Below are positions 46,908 to 57,230 of a DNA stretch of 64,000 nt, one piece after another. The DNA comes from an uncultured Muribaculaceae bacterium (GTDB lineage: Bacteria; Bacteroidota; Bacteroidia; Bacteroidales; Muribaculaceae): the NCBI GenBank assembly GCA_910583525.1, contig CAJTXL010000012.1, forward strand, positions 16,811 to 80,810, written 5' to 3'. How positions within the stretch are numbered: position 1 is the stretch's first letter; each line of letters opens with the position of its first letter. The notes under the pieces are model-generated. The model did no database searches. It was not told the DNA's origin and saw only the letters and a program-made list of their open reading frames with translations. A program made the translations under genes and the position numbers.

Positions 46908-48047
46908 TCAATGTCTTTCACTCAGCACCTTGGCAATCGTTTCGACAATTTTCATGTCGCTGTCGTGCATTGCCATTGCCGATATGTTTTCCGACAGCAT
47001 GCGCTGCGTCTCTTTATTCTCTGTTATGGTGCATATGTCGTTCCACAGCCGTTTGTCCACGTCGGCATCGAGCACCATGTCGGCCGCTCCGCGTGTGGCG
47101 AGCGCCTCGGCATTGTGCCGCTGGTGGTCTTCGGCCACATTCGGCGATGGCACAAGTATCGAGGGCTTGCCCAGCAGTTCAAGCTCGCTGATAGTACCGG
47201 CTCCGGCGCGTGCCACAACGAGGTCGGCGGCGCGGTAGGCCAAAGGCATGTCGGAGATGAACTCGGTGAGCACAACGTTGTCAGGACATATTTCGGCTAC
47301 GGTTTCGGTGCAACGCTTATGGTCTGATGCTCCGCACTGCCACAATATCTGAAAGTCGGTTTTTGCGGCTTTGCCCGACATTATGGCTTCTATCATGGCT
47401 TGGTTCAGGGTGCGTGCACCCAGGCTTCCGCCTGTTACCAATACCAGTGGTTTGGCCGGGTCGAAGCCAAGCCTGCTTTTGGCCTCTTCGGGGCTTAGCT
47501 CCGTGTCTGACAGTGTCTTGCGTACGGGGTTGCCCGTAAGCACTATTTTTTCGGCCGGGAAGAAGCGCTCCATGCCGGGATAGGCCACACAGATGGCGTC
47601 GGCTTTCGCGGCCAACAGTTTGTTGGTCACGCCTGCATAGCTGTTCTGTTCCTGAATGACTGTCGGTATGCCTGCGCGCTGTGCTGCTTTTAGTGTGGGG
47701 CCGCTGGCATATCCGCCTACGCCCACGGCGATGTCGGGCTTGAAATCCGATATGATACGGCGTGCAATACGTATACTTTTCCATAGCTTGAGAAGCACCT
47801 TGAAATTGCGCCACAGATGCCTGCGGTCGAAACCTGCTACAGGCAGCCCCGTGATTTTATAGCCGGCCGCAGGCACGCGCTGCATCTCCATGCGGTTTTC
47901 GGCTCCGACAAACAGTATCTCGCTGCCGGGAAATGTACGCATTATGGCATCGGCGATAGATAGCGCCGGAAATATGTGTCCGCCGGTGCCGCCGCCGCTG
48001 ATAATCACGCGCAGCGGAGTTTTTATTGTGGTGTTGGTGCTTGTCAT
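46908..48047 (-). CDS. murG: Lipid II synthase MurG (UDP-GlcNAc transferase)
   Basis: A 379-residue GT28 glycosyltransferase that converts lipid I to lipid II at the inner membrane. SGGGTGGHIFPA is the lipid-binding G loop; VTGGSLGARTLN and ARAGAGTISEL are donor-binding motifs. ATG 48047 is preferred to a TTG at 48086 inside the ftsW end. It lies 25 bp after ftsW. Confidence 0.96.
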   Translation of the reverse strand: MTSTNTTIKTPLRVIISGGGTGGHIFPALSIADAIMRTFPGSEILFVGAENRMEMQRVPAAGYKITGLPVAGFDRRHLWRNFKVLLKLWKSIRIARRIISDFKPDIAVGVGGYASGPTLKAAQRAGIPTVIQEQNSYAGVTNKLLAAKADAICVAYPGMERFFPAEKIVLTGNPVRKTLSDTELSPEEAKSRLGFDPAKPLVLVTGGSLGARTLNQAMIEAIMSGKAAKTDFQILWQCGASDHKRCTETVAEICPDNVVLTEFISDMPLAYRAADLVVARAGAGTISELELLGKPSILVPSPNVAEDHQRHNAEALATRGAADMVLDADVDKRLWNDICTITENKETQRMLSENISAMAMHDSDMKIVETIAKVLSERH

Positions 48048-48072
48048 ATATGGCTTTGTTTCTGTGGGTTGT

Positions 48073-49425
48073 TCATTCTTCAACAACTGCGGTGAGCGCA
48101 GGGTTTACGCTTACGCTGTCTTCCGGCAGAATTTCCTGTTCCTGGCGCTGTTCGGCTTTGGTGTCGGTTATGCGCACGGCATGCCGCGCCACGCTGAGCA
48201 TGACACCGAAGGCAAGCGAGGTCGCCCATACCGAAATGCCGCCTTTAGAGATGAGCGGAAGGGGCTGACCCGACACAGGGAATACGCCCGACACGATAGC
48301 CATATGGTAGAGGGCCTGGAATACTATCACAAAGGCGCAGCCCATCACAAGCACGCCGGGCATGGTCTGCTTGAAGCGCATGGTGAGCTTGGCGCTGCGG
48401 CCGAGTATCCACATGTAGCATATCAGTATTCCGAGGCCTACAAACAGCCCAAGCTCTTCTATGATGATGGCGAAGATATAGTCGGAGAAAGCAAGCGGCA
48501 GACGGGCGTTCTCGCGCGACCGTCCTATGCCCACCCCGAAGAGGCCGCCGTGAGCCTGTGCTATGTAGCTCAGCTGTTCCTGTTGGTGTTCGGTCGAGAA
48601 GTCTTCAAGTTCTTTGTGGGGCCGGAAATGGTTCGACATGCGGTTGTTCCACACATTGCCGCGTCCGTCGGCTTTGCCGACCTCGCCTTCTTTGTTGAGG
48701 GCAAGCACGCGCTCTTGTTGTGGGGTAAGTTCCACATTCTCTTTGTCGCGTGTCTTGAAATACAGGGCGCCTGCACCGACTACTGCGCCGAGCGACAGGG
48801 CGATGAGAAACTTCTTCCATCCCATGCCGCCCACAAGCATCATCGAGTAGCATATCGCCACCACGACAATCGTGTTCGACAGGCCCTGTGAGAAGAGAAG
48901 GCCTGCGCAAAGTCCCATGAATCCCAGGCTCATGACCAGGCCGCGTGTGGTGACATCGCGGCGTCCTTTCTCCTGGTTCTTCGTCAGTATCCATGCCATG
49001 CCGAGCGCAGCCCCGAGTTTCATGAACTCGGCCGGGAGTATCGGTATGCCGGCTATGCGTATGGCGCGCATGGCTCCGTTGACTTCCGACCCCACGACAC
49101 GCACGGCAACCATCATGCCGATACACACAATTACAAACAGCGGAATGAACTTATAGATATATCGGTAGTGTATGTGCTGCAGTATAAGCATGAACAGTAG
49201 CCCCGTCACGATGAAACCGCCGTGACGGAGAACGGGATTGAAGATGCCGCCGTCGGTCACTTCCTGGATGGAGGCCGAGAATAGTTCGACTATGGCTACG
49301 AGCACAAGCAGTATGTATGTCCCCCACAGGTGGTGGTCGGTGCGCACGCGCGGTTTGTCGGTGGCTTTGTCGGGTGCGGCGGCTGTGACAGGCGTCGTTT
49401 CGTCAAAGGAGAGCGTAGGTTCCAT
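48073..49425 (-). CDS. ftsW: Septal peptidoglycan polymerase FtsW
   Basis: A 450-residue SEDS-family polymerase with about ten membrane segments. Markers are PAEFMKLGAALGMAW in the middle and ISKGGIS near the C-terminus. A cytosolic N-terminal stretch of ~33 residues precedes the first helix. It works with the class B PBP encoded upstream. The start codon overlaps the murD stop. Confidence 0.95.
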   Translation of the reverse strand: MEPTLSFDETTPVTAAAPDKATDKPRVRTDHHLWGTYILLVLVAIVELFSASIQEVTDGGIFNPVLRHGGFIVTGLLFMLILQHIHYRYIYKFIPLFVIVCIGMMVAVRVVGSEVNGAMRAIRIAGIPILPAEFMKLGAALGMAWILTKNQEKGRRDVTTRGLVMSLGFMGLCAGLLFSQGLSNTIVVVAICYSMMLVGGMGWKKFLIALSLGAVVGAGALYFKTRDKENVELTPQQERVLALNKEGEVGKADGRGNVWNNRMSNHFRPHKELEDFSTEHQQEQLSYIAQAHGGLFGVGIGRSRENARLPLAFSDYIFAIIIEELGLFVGLGILICYMWILGRSAKLTMRFKQTMPGVLVMGCAFVIVFQALYHMAIVSGVFPVSGQPLPLISKGGISVWATSLAFGVMLSVARHAVRITDTKAEQRQEQEILPEDSVSVNPALTAVVEE

Positions 49426-50798
49426 TATTTATGTGTAGTTTTTGAAAGTTCTATGACGGCCTCTTTGAATTTGCGGCCGCGGTCTTCATACGAACTGAAA
49501 AGGTCGAAGCTCGCGCAGCATGGCGACAACAGCACCGTGTCGCCGTCGGTCGACAGCCTGTGGCATGCTTCTACGGCATCGGCAAGTGAATGTGTGTCGA
49601 CAAGCTCGGCAACATGACCTTTGAAAAAATCCATGATTTTGGCATTGTCCTTGCCCATCGCCACGATGGCTTTAACCTTGTCTTTAACCAAGGGTAAAAT
49701 CTCCGAATAGTCGTTGCCTTTGTCTTTGCCGCCCAAAATCAGCACGGTCGGGCGTGTCATGGCTTCGAGGGCATAGTAGCACGAGTTCACGTTGGTGGCT
49801 TTGGAGTCGTTTATCCAACGTACGCCGTCGATGTCGGCGACAAACTCCAGCCGGTGTTCCACGCCGCAGAAGTCGGCAAGGGCTTCGCGGATGGCGTCCT
49901 TGCCCACTTTACAAAGGCATGCCGACAGGCCGGCGGCCATAGAATTGAACACATTGTGAAGCCCGTTCAGAGCCAGGTCGGCACGGGGCATGCTCATCGA
50001 GGTGCCGGGAGTGTTGAATATCAGCTCGTTCTCGGCATCGATATATGCCGCCGACCCTTCTTCAGGCGTCTCGGAGAAAGGCAGCAGGCGTGCCTCGGTG
50101 CCTATGTGCCTGAGCTGTTCGCTTATCACGGGGTCGTCTTTCCAGAATATGAAAGTGTCGGTCGGCGTCATGTTCTGAAGTATGCGGAACTTGGCGTTGA
50201 CATAGTTCTGCATCTTGTAGCCGTAGCGGTCGAGATGGTCGGGAGTGATATTGAGGAGCACGGCGATGTTGGCCTTGAAATCGTACATGTTGTCGAGCTG
50301 GAAGCTGCTGAGTTCCACCACATATACGTCGTGCGGCTCGCGTGCGACCTGATAGGCGAGGCTGCGGCCTACGTTGCCGGCCAAAGAGGCATCGACACCG
50401 GCATGCGTCAGTATGTGGTGTATCAGCATAGTGGTCGTAGTCTTGCCGTTCGACCCCGTTATGCACACCATCTTCGAGTCGGTATAGCGTCCGGCGAACT
50501 CTATTTCGCTTATTATAGGAATGTTCTTGGCGATAGCCGCTGCTACTGCCGGAGCATCCAAAGGGATGCCGGGGCTTTTCACAATCTCGTCGGCGGCAAG
50601 AATTTTATCCATGCTGTGCTTGCCGTCTTCAAAGGCTATGCCTTCGGCCTCGAGGCGCTCGCGGTATTTTGGCACTATCGTGCCGCTGTCGCTCAGAAAA
50701 ACGTCCAGGCCTTTGTCTTTGGCGAGTACTGCTGCCCCGAAGCCGCTTTCCCCGGCTCCGAGCACCACTATACGGCGTTTGCTCTTATTTGTTTCCAT
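49425..50798 (-). CDS. murD: UDP-N-acetylmuramoylalanine-D-glutamate ligase
   Basis: A 457-residue Mur ligase that adds D-glutamate. VLGAGESGFG opens the N-terminal domain, TGSNGKTTTT is the ATP loop and NDSKATN lies in the C-terminal domain. It follows mraY by 14 bp, in the order usual for Bacteroidota. Confidence 0.96.
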   Translation of the reverse strand: METNKSKRRIVVLGAGESGFGAAVLAKDKGLDVFLSDSGTIVPKYRERLEAEGIAFEDGKHSMDKILAADEIVKSPGIPLDAPAVAAAIAKNIPIISEIEFAGRYTDSKMVCITGSNGKTTTTMLIHHILTHAGVDASLAGNVGRSLAYQVAREPHDVYVVELSSFQLDNMYDFKANIAVLLNITPDHLDRYGYKMQNYVNAKFRILQNMTPTDTFIFWKDDPVISEQLRHIGTEARLLPFSETPEEGSAAYIDAENELIFNTPGTSMSMPRADLALNGLHNVFNSMAAGLSACLCKVGKDAIREALADFCGVEHRLEFVADIDGVRWINDSKATNVNSCYYALEAMTRPTVLILGGKDKGNDYSEILPLVKDKVKAIVAMGKDNAKIMDFFKGHVAELVDTHSLADAVEACHRLSTDGDTVLLSPCCASFDLFSSYEDRGRKFKEAVIELSKTTHK

Positions 50799-50812
50799 AG
50801 ATTTAGATTGTA

Positions 50813-52063
50813 TTATCGTATTTTCAGTGTCACGAAGGTTATGGCGGCAAGGATGATGCCGATAATCCAGAACCGTGTCACAATTTTCTGCTCGGCAATC
50901 GCACGGTAGGGCCGTTGTATGAGCGCGTCGACAAGTCCGGCGTCCTTTTGGTAGTGGTGGTGCAGAGGGGTCATCTTGAAGATGCGTTTGCCGCCTGTCT
51001 TTTTGAAATATGCCACTTGGAGTATCACCGACAGGTCTTCGATATAGAACAGAGCGCAGAGTATCGGCAGAAGAAGCTCTTTATGTATCAGTATGGCGAA
51101 GACGGCAATAACGCCTCCGAGGGTGAGGCTGCCGGTGTCGCCCATGAACACCTGGGCTGGCGAGGCATTATACCACAGAAAGCCTATCAGCGCCCCGACA
51201 AAGGCGGCCATATACACCACAAGTTCCTCGCTCCCCGGCACATACATTATGTTTAGGTATGCCGAGTATATGATGTTGCCGCCAAGATATGCCATTACGG
51301 CAAGCGCAACACCGGCTATCGCCGACAGTCCGGCGGTCATCCCGTCGAGACCGTCGTTGAGGTTGGCGCCGTTGCTTGTGGCCGACACAAGGAAAATGGT
51401 GATGAGGAAGAACACAAGCCATCCGCCGGTCTCTGCGTGGTCGTCGAGCCAGCCGGTGAGCCATGAGTAGTTGAAGTTGTTGTTCTTGACAAAAGGTATG
51501 GTGGTCTGCGGCGATTTTATCGTCTTGTCGTTTTCATACACCACCTCTTCGACGCGGTTGGTCTCGGCGCTTATCACCTCGCTGTTCTCCACTATCGTCA
51601 TCGACGGGTTTAGATACATCGTCACGGCCACTATCACGGCGATGCCTACTTGGCCTATAATCTTGTATTTGCCTTTCATGCCGTCTTTGTTGTGCTTGCG
51701 CAGCTTCAGGTAGTCGTCGAGGAAGCCTATCAACCCCAGCCACACTGTGGCTAAAAGCATCAGCAGCATGTAGATGTTCGACAGGTTGCCTACGAGCAGG
51801 CACGGAACGAGTATCGCCGCGATTATTATCACACCGCCCATTGTAGGCGTGCCGCGTTTCTTCAGCTGGCCTTCAAGGTCGAGGTCGCGGATGATTTCGC
51901 CTATCTGCATGCGTTGCAGACGGTGGATTATCGACCGTCCCACGAATATCGCCAGCAGGAGCGCAAGAACGAAAGCTGCGCCCGAACGGAATGTTATATA
52001 TGACATCAGGCGCGCTCCTGGCACGCTTGACTCTTGTAGTAATGAATAGAGATAGTATAGCAT
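50813..52063 (-). CDS. mraY: Phospho-MurNAc-pentapeptide translocase MraY
   Basis: A 416-residue integral membrane enzyme that makes lipid I. PTMGGV, the acidic FLDDYLK, NLNDGLDGM and the MTPLHHH histidine motif are all seen. About 60 residues between the first catalytic Asp and the NLNDGLDG block form an extra loop relative to E. coli MraY (360 residues), as in other Bacteroidota. Confidence 0.96.
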   Translation of the reverse strand: MLYYLYSLLQESSVPGARLMSYITFRSGAAFVLALLLAIFVGRSIIHRLQRMQIGEIIRDLDLEGQLKKRGTPTMGGVIIIAAILVPCLLVGNLSNIYMLLMLLATVWLGLIGFLDDYLKLRKHNKDGMKGKYKIIGQVGIAVIVAVTMYLNPSMTIVENSEVISAETNRVEEVVYENDKTIKSPQTTIPFVKNNNFNYSWLTGWLDDHAETGGWLVFFLITIFLVSATSNGANLNDGLDGMTAGLSAIAGVALAVMAYLGGNIIYSAYLNIMYVPGSEELVVYMAAFVGALIGFLWYNASPAQVFMGDTGSLTLGGVIAVFAILIHKELLLPILCALFYIEDLSVILQVAYFKKTGGKRIFKMTPLHHHYQKDAGLVDALIQRPYRAIAEQKIVTRFWIIGIILAAITFVTLKIR

Positions 52064-52073
52064 GTGTTTCGTG

Positions 52074-53576
52074 TTATTCGGCGTCTTCCTCGAACGCGAG
52101 CTTTATTTCTTCTCGGTCGTCGAAATGGAAAGTCTCGCTCCCGATAATCTGCGTGGTCTCATGCCCTTTGCCGGCAATGAGGATTATGTCGCCTGCCTCG
52201 GCCATGGCAACGGCCTTTCTGATGGCTTCGCGGCGGTCGACAACGGTCTGCGTACGGTCGGCCGCGTCTTTGTCGAGGCCGGCGAGCATGTCGGCTATGA
52301 TGTCTTCGGGCTTCTCGTCGCGTGGGTTGTCCGATGTGAGAATGAGTATGTCGGAGCGTTCGGCGGCGGCCTTGGCCATCTGCGGACGTTTGCCGTGGTC
52401 GCGGTTGCCGCCGGCGCCGCATACCGTTATGACTTTATTGCCGTCTGGCGCCACTTCTGCTATGGCGTCGAGTACGTTGGCAAGGGCGTCGGGCGTGTGG
52501 GCATAGTCGACAATCGCAGTCACGCCTTTGGCCGAGCGGAAAGGCTGAAAGCGCCCTGCCACAGGCCGCAGCCTGCTCATCAGAACGGGCAGCTCGTCGG
52601 CAGGCACGCCGAGGAGGTCGGCGGCGCCGTAGACGGCGGCAAGGTTCGAGGCGTTGAAGCGTCCGGCAAAAAGAGTTTCTACCTGGGTGCCGTTGAAGTC
52701 GAGCAGCATACCGTCGATGCGTTCTTCAACAGGACGCACGCGGTAGTCGGCCACGTCGCGTGTCGAGTAGGTGGCCTTGCGCCCGGCAGGTGTGTTCTGT
52801 AGCATTACCGCCCCGTGGCTGTCGTCGGCGTTGACAAGGGCGAAGGCTTCGGGCGGAAGCATGTCAAAGAATGATTTCTTGGCCTTGAGGTAGGCGTCGA
52901 ATGTCTTGTGGTAGTCGAGATGGTCGCGTGTGAGGTTGGTGAAAATCGCACCGTCGAAATTCAGTCCGGCAATGCGGTGCTGGTCGGCGGCGTGGCTGCT
53001 GACTTCCATCGAGGCGAAGGTGCATCCGGCGTCTGCCATGCGACGCAGAAGCCGGTTCAGTTCTATGGCGTCGGGTGTGGTGTGCTCGGCGGCTTCGGCC
53101 TCGTCGATGATTATGTTGGCAACGGTCGACAGAAGTCCGGCTTTCAGGCCGCGCAGACGTGCCATCTCATAGAGCAGGGTGGCGATGGTGGTCTTGCCGT
53201 TGGTGCCTGTCACGCCTACGAGCGTAAGCTCTTCCGACGGGTCGCCGTAGTAGCGCGAGGCGAGAAGCCCGAGCGCTTCGCGGCTGTCGGCCACGGTGAC
53301 GCCCTCGACGCCCTCAGGAAGTTCGTCGGGCAGCTCTTCGCCGACTATCAGCACCGCGCCCGACGCTATTGCCTTGTCGATGAATTTGTGGCCATCGACG
53401 GCTACGCCCCTAACGGCAACGAATGCGCCGCCGGGCACAACCTTGCGTGAGTCGGCGGTCAGCCCTGTTATTTCGGTCTCGTCGGCGAGCGCACGCTTGC
53501 GTTTTACTATAGCGATGGCATCGAGAAGACTCTCGAGGCTTACGTTGTATTCGTTTTTGTTGTCTGTGGTGTTCAT
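52074..53576 (-). CDS. murE: UDP-MurNAc-tripeptide synthetase (meso-DAP adding)
   Basis: A 500-residue Mur ligase. ATG 53576 begins 1 bp after the PBP stop; frame further upstream belongs to the PBP gene. GVTGTNGKTT (about 121-130) binds ATP, and DNPRDE (416-421) is the meso-diaminopimelate specificity motif, so the peptidoglycan is of the DAP type. Confidence 0.96.
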   Translation of the reverse strand: MNTTDNKNEYNVSLESLLDAIAIVKRKRALADETEITGLTADSRKVVPGGAFVAVRGVAVDGHKFIDKAIASGAVLIVGEELPDELPEGVEGVTVADSREALGLLASRYYGDPSEELTLVGVTGTNGKTTIATLLYEMARLRGLKAGLLSTVANIIIDEAEAAEHTTPDAIELNRLLRRMADAGCTFASMEVSSHAADQHRIAGLNFDGAIFTNLTRDHLDYHKTFDAYLKAKKSFFDMLPPEAFALVNADDSHGAVMLQNTPAGRKATYSTRDVADYRVRPVEERIDGMLLDFNGTQVETLFAGRFNASNLAAVYGAADLLGVPADELPVLMSRLRPVAGRFQPFRSAKGVTAIVDYAHTPDALANVLDAIAEVAPDGNKVITVCGAGGNRDHGKRPQMAKAAAERSDILILTSDNPRDEKPEDIIADMLAGLDKDAADRTQTVVDRREAIRKAVAMAEAGDIILIAGKGHETTQIIGSETFHFDDREEIKLAFEEDAE

Positions 53577-53577
53577 T

Positions 53578-55785
53578 TTACTTGTGTCGTAGGTAAAGGT
53601 TGACGCGTGACCCCGGTCCGGCCGATGTTCCGGCCTCGGGACTTTGGGCGTATACGTAGCCCACACCGTCGAAGGCGACCGCATATCCGGCCCCTTCAAG
53701 TGTCGTGAGGGCTTCGCGCAGACTGACACCTTTCACGTCGGGCACCATGCCTTTGTCGTGCGACGTGTCGGGGCGTCTTATGGCTTTGCTTGCACCGAGG
53801 CGCAGGTCGGCGTGCAGTGTGGCGTTGCGCTCGTTGTTGAACGAGGAGTACACTGTCGGCGTGTTGTCGGCCACGTCGGCATTCTCGCCCATGACAGGGT
53901 CGGGTGCCAGCATGCCGCGTGCGTTGAGCTTAAGCGCGACGTTCTTGAGCACCGTGCCCGAGCTGACCGCCGGGCCGCGGTAGGGCACCTTGGGGTCGCT
54001 GATAAGCACGATGCACGTATATTTGGGCTTGTCGAAGGGGAAGAATCCGCAGAATGTCACGCGGTAGTGCCCTTCGAGATAGCCGCCTTTGAATGGCGGA
54101 AGGTCGATTTTTTTGCCGTTCTTGTCAAAGCGCTTGCGCTTATCTTCGAGGGCTATCTTGCAGGTGCCTGTCTTGCCGGCGATTTCGACCACGTCGTTGC
54201 GCAGGCTCTTGGCGGTGCCGCCCTGTTCCCATACCACGCCGCGCATCATCTGTCGGAGTATGGCGGCGTTTTCCGGCGACATCATACGTTCGCGGACGTA
54301 TGACACCGGTATCACCGAGTCGCGCCCGTCGGGCGTGCGCAGGCCTTTTACGAGCCTCGGACGCACAAAGCGTCCGTCGTTGGCTACGGCGTTGTAGAAC
54401 GCGCAGGTATATAGCGGCGGTATCATGGTGCAGTAGCCGAACACCATGCGCGACAGGTCGAGGCGTCCTCCCACGTTGTTTTTCACTTTCGGAAAGTAGG
54501 GCGGACGCTCACGGGCTATGCCGGTGTTGAAGCGGTCGAAGAAGCCAAGCTCGGCAAGGTCTTCGCGGAAACGGTTGGGGTCGCTCTCGTAGTGTGGCAT
54601 AGTCATCTTCACCATGCCTATGTTCGATGAGTACTCAATGAAGCGGCTCACAGGCAGTGTGGCCGGCGAGTGGGTGTCGGAGATGCTGCGTTTGCCCAGG
54701 TAGGGGAAGCTGTGGCCTATCGGATAGCTACGGCTTATGGGTTTTGCGAAGCCTTTTTCGAGCGCCACGGCCATGGTCATCACTTTCATCACCGACCCGG
54801 GTTCGTAGGCCTGCACGGCTCTGTTGAGGGCCTCGACATAGCGCGGCTTGCGCGAGGTGCTGTCACGTTCGAGGTTGGATATGGCTTTGATGTCGCCCGT
54901 GGCTACTTCCATCAGTATGGCGGTGCCCCAGTCTGCCTTGGCGTCGATGAGCATCTGTCCGAGTTCGGCTTCGAGGATGTCCTGCATCGTTATGTCGATG
55001 GTGGTGGTGACGTCGTAGCCGTTGATGGCGGCGACTTCTTCGGCAAGACGTGTGCCGCGTGTCGACACCACCTTGCGTTTTATGCCCGGTACGCCGTAGA
55101 GCAGTGTGTCGAGGGCACGTTCAAGGCCCGAGCGCCCGTGTATTTCGGGGTCGGTGTCGGTCTGTCCCACACGCCCTATGCTCAGGCGAGCCATCTTGCC
55201 GAATGGATATGAGCGTTTCATCACCATGTCGGCCTTTAGGCCGGTGCAGTTGCTGCTGGGGTAGGCGCGGAAGAAGGGAAATGTCTTTATCTTGCGCAGC
55301 ATCTCGTCGGGCACGCCTTTGGCGATGACGAAGTTGCGGGTGCGCTCCGATTTTTTAGGCTCTATGGCTTTGCGAAGGCGCTTTTCCCAGCCTTTTTTGT
55401 CGTAGCGCGTAAAGTGGCGGCTCAGCGAATCTGCTATCATGGGTATGCTGTCGACGAACTCCGCAATCTTGAAACGCGAGGCGCGAAGGTCGAGCATGAT
55501 GTCTACGTAGTAGAGGTTGGTGGCGAGTATCGACCCGTCGGAGGCGAGTATCTCGCCGCGGTCGGGGTATATCACGGCGGAGTCGGCGAGCGTAGAGGCG
55601 GCCATGCGGTTCCAGTCCGATGCCTTGACCACGGTGGTGCGCACAAGCATCACGGCTATCGCTATGGCAAGAAGCGAGGTGATAAGGAAGATGATGCCGA
55701 AGCGCCCCACCACGAAGGCGTGGCTGGGGCTGATGCGTGCGTCGGTGCTCTGTTTGCGCTTGTGAGAAGAGGTGTCGTTGCTCAT
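53578..55785 (-). CDS. ftsI: Class B penicillin-binding protein with PASTA domain (FtsI-type)
   Basis: A 735-residue septal transpeptidase. A cytosolic N-terminus and one membrane segment (about 28-48) precede the pedestal; catalytic motifs are S331-x-x-K334 (SVMK), S386-S-N388 and K538-T-G540. A single PASTA domain ends the protein (about 675-735, MVPDVKGVSLREALTTLEGA). It cross-links septal peptidoglycan with FtsW. Confidence 0.95.
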   Translation of the reverse strand: MSNDTSSHKRKQSTDARISPSHAFVVGRFGIIFLITSLLAIAIAVMLVRTTVVKASDWNRMAASTLADSAVIYPDRGEILASDGSILATNLYYVDIMLDLRASRFKIAEFVDSIPMIADSLSRHFTRYDKKGWEKRLRKAIEPKKSERTRNFVIAKGVPDEMLRKIKTFPFFRAYPSSNCTGLKADMVMKRSYPFGKMARLSIGRVGQTDTDPEIHGRSGLERALDTLLYGVPGIKRKVVSTRGTRLAEEVAAINGYDVTTTIDITMQDILEAELGQMLIDAKADWGTAILMEVATGDIKAISNLERDSTSRKPRYVEALNRAVQAYEPGSVMKVMTMAVALEKGFAKPISRSYPIGHSFPYLGKRSISDTHSPATLPVSRFIEYSSNIGMVKMTMPHYESDPNRFREDLAELGFFDRFNTGIARERPPYFPKVKNNVGGRLDLSRMVFGYCTMIPPLYTCAFYNAVANDGRFVRPRLVKGLRTPDGRDSVIPVSYVRERMMSPENAAILRQMMRGVVWEQGGTAKSLRNDVVEIAGKTGTCKIALEDKRKRFDKNGKKIDLPPFKGGYLEGHYRVTFCGFFPFDKPKYTCIVLISDPKVPYRGPAVSSGTVLKNVALKLNARGMLAPDPVMGENADVADNTPTVYSSFNNERNATLHADLRLGASKAIRRPDTSHDKGMVPDVKGVSLREALTTLEGAGYAVAFDGVGYVYAQSPEAGTSAGPGSRVNLYLRHK

Positions 55786-55786
55786 G

Positions 55787-56131
55787 TCAGTGTCGGTCGG
55801 GGGTGTTTACTATTTCGGGTCGGCGGTCGGGTATGTATAGCCCGAGGTGGAGCGAGTCTACAAGGTGCATCATTGCCGATTCTCGGGTCAGCGTCATGTA
55901 GAGTGAGCGCTGTTTCTGCTTTTCGGTAGCCATGACGTTGATTTGGCGCTGTAGCCTGTCAACGGTGTTCTGGCTGGTGGCGCACTCGAAGCGCAGGGCT
56001 ATCATGGCTATGCAGCCGAGCACCACCATGCAGGTGGTGAAGAAATGCTTCATGAAAAAGCGGCTCGATATGGCGTCGCCCTGTATCACCGCCCTGATGC
56101 CGCTGCCTATATGGTGCAGTTTGAAGTTCAT
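55787..56131 (-). CDS. FtsL-like division protein
   Basis: A 114-residue bitopic protein. One membrane segment (about 29-47) is followed by a short coiled coil (NTVDRLQRQINVMATEKQKQ). Between rsmH and ftsI this is the FtsL position, and size and topology agree. Sequence conservation of FtsL is too low to prove identity from text alone. Confidence 0.85.
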   Translation of the reverse strand: MNFKLHHIGSGIRAVIQGDAISSRFFMKHFFTTCMVVLGCIAMIALRFECATSQNTVDRLQRQINVMATEKQKQRSLYMTLTRESAMMHLVDSLHLGLYIPDRRPEIVNTPDRH

Positions 56132-56140
56132 GAAAATGTT

Positions 56141-57052
56141 CTATAGTTTTATCGCTACGCGGAGTTTGGCACTGCGGCTGCGTGGGTTGGTTTCTATTTC
56201 AGCCTCGTCGGGCACGATGGGTTTTGAACTCATAGGTTTCATGGGTGCAGACGAGCGCCCGAAGAGGTCTTTCTCTTCTTCGCCGGCGATGTTGCCGCTG
56301 CGCATGAAGTTTTTCACCATGCGGTCTTCGAGCGAGTGGTAGGTTATCACGGCAAGACGTCCGCCTTTTTTGAGCACTTCGACGCTCTGTCCGAGCAGGC
56401 GTTCGAGAGCGCTCATCTCGCCGTTGACAACGATGCGGAGTGCCTGGAATACCTGCGCCAGCTCTTTTTTCTCACGGGCCGGGTTTAGCATGGGTTTGGC
56501 AAGTTCGGCAAGCTGTCCGGTGGTTCGTATGCCGCCGTCTGCACGGGCTGCCGTGATGGCCGCGGCAAGCCGGCGTGCCTGCTTGAACTCGCCGTAGAGC
56601 TTGAAGTACGATGCGAGGTCGCTTTCGGCAGCTGTCGAGAGCAGTTCGGCGGCGGTGATACCGCCCGATGTGTTCATGCGCATGTCGAGCGGCGCGTCGG
56701 TGCGGAACGAGAAGCCGCGCGAGGCGTCGTCAAAGTGGTGGAACGATACGCCCAGGTCGGCCAGGATGCCGTCGACGCGCCCGGTGATGCCGTAGTAGTC
56801 GCAGTAGTTCGACAGGTAACGGAAGTCGCCGTGTATGGCCGTGAAACGTTCGTCGGCGAAAACACGGGCTATGGCGTCGCTGTCGCGGTCAAGCGAGTAG
56901 AGGTGTCCTTCGGGTGAGAGGAGTTCCGCTATGGCACGGCTGTGGCCGCCGCCGCCGAGGGTGGCGTCGATATAGATGCCGTCGGGTTTCAGGTCGAGGG
57001 CTTCGAGGCTTTGCGGCAGAAGGGCCGGTATGTGATAAACTTCTTGTTCCAT
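56141..57052 (-). CDS. rsmH: 16S rRNA (cytosine-1402-N4)-methyltransferase RsmH
   Basis: A 303-residue SAM-dependent methyltransferase (MraW). DATLGGGGHSRAI is the SAM-binding loop; HFDDASRGFSFR and ITYHSLEDRMVK are family hallmarks. It is the first gene of the dcw cluster here; mraZ, which usually precedes it, is missing (only 228 bp separate it from the divergent transporter). Confidence 0.96.
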   Translation of the reverse strand: MEQEVYHIPALLPQSLEALDLKPDGIYIDATLGGGGHSRAIAELLSPEGHLYSLDRDSDAIARVFADERFTAIHGDFRYLSNYCDYYGITGRVDGILADLGVSFHHFDDASRGFSFRTDAPLDMRMNTSGGITAAELLSTAAESDLASYFKLYGEFKQARRLAAAITAARADGGIRTTGQLAELAKPMLNPAREKKELAQVFQALRIVVNGEMSALERLLGQSVEVLKKGGRLAVITYHSLEDRMVKNFMRSGNIAGEEEKDLFGRSSAPMKPMSSKPIVPDEAEIETNPRSRSAKLRVAIKL

Positions 57053-57146
57053 AGGGATTTTGTGGTCGTCTCGGTGTATGTGGCGATGACGCCTTTTTCA
57101 GGCTGTAAAATTACTGTTTTTTGGCGAAAATTTACATGTCAAAACT

Positions 57147-57154
57147 CAAAAATA
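57147..57154 (-). promoter_or_regulatory. Weak candidate -7 element for the dcw operon
   Basis: Minus-strand TATTTTTG fits TAnnTTTG, 95 bp upstream of rsmH. The nearest TTG is about 25 bp further upstream, longer than normal, so the call is tentative. Confidence 0.35.
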
Positions 57155-57230
57155 TTTTGGCGTGAAGGGAAAAAGTTATCAACATCCCGTTAGACGCTCG
57201 CAATTCGCGATTTTGTTGTGCTTTCAGCGG

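Noticed and set aside
45809..47191. 460-codon plus-strand frame opposite murC and murG
   Set aside because: It spans two well-supported genes on the other strand and has no recognisable domain.
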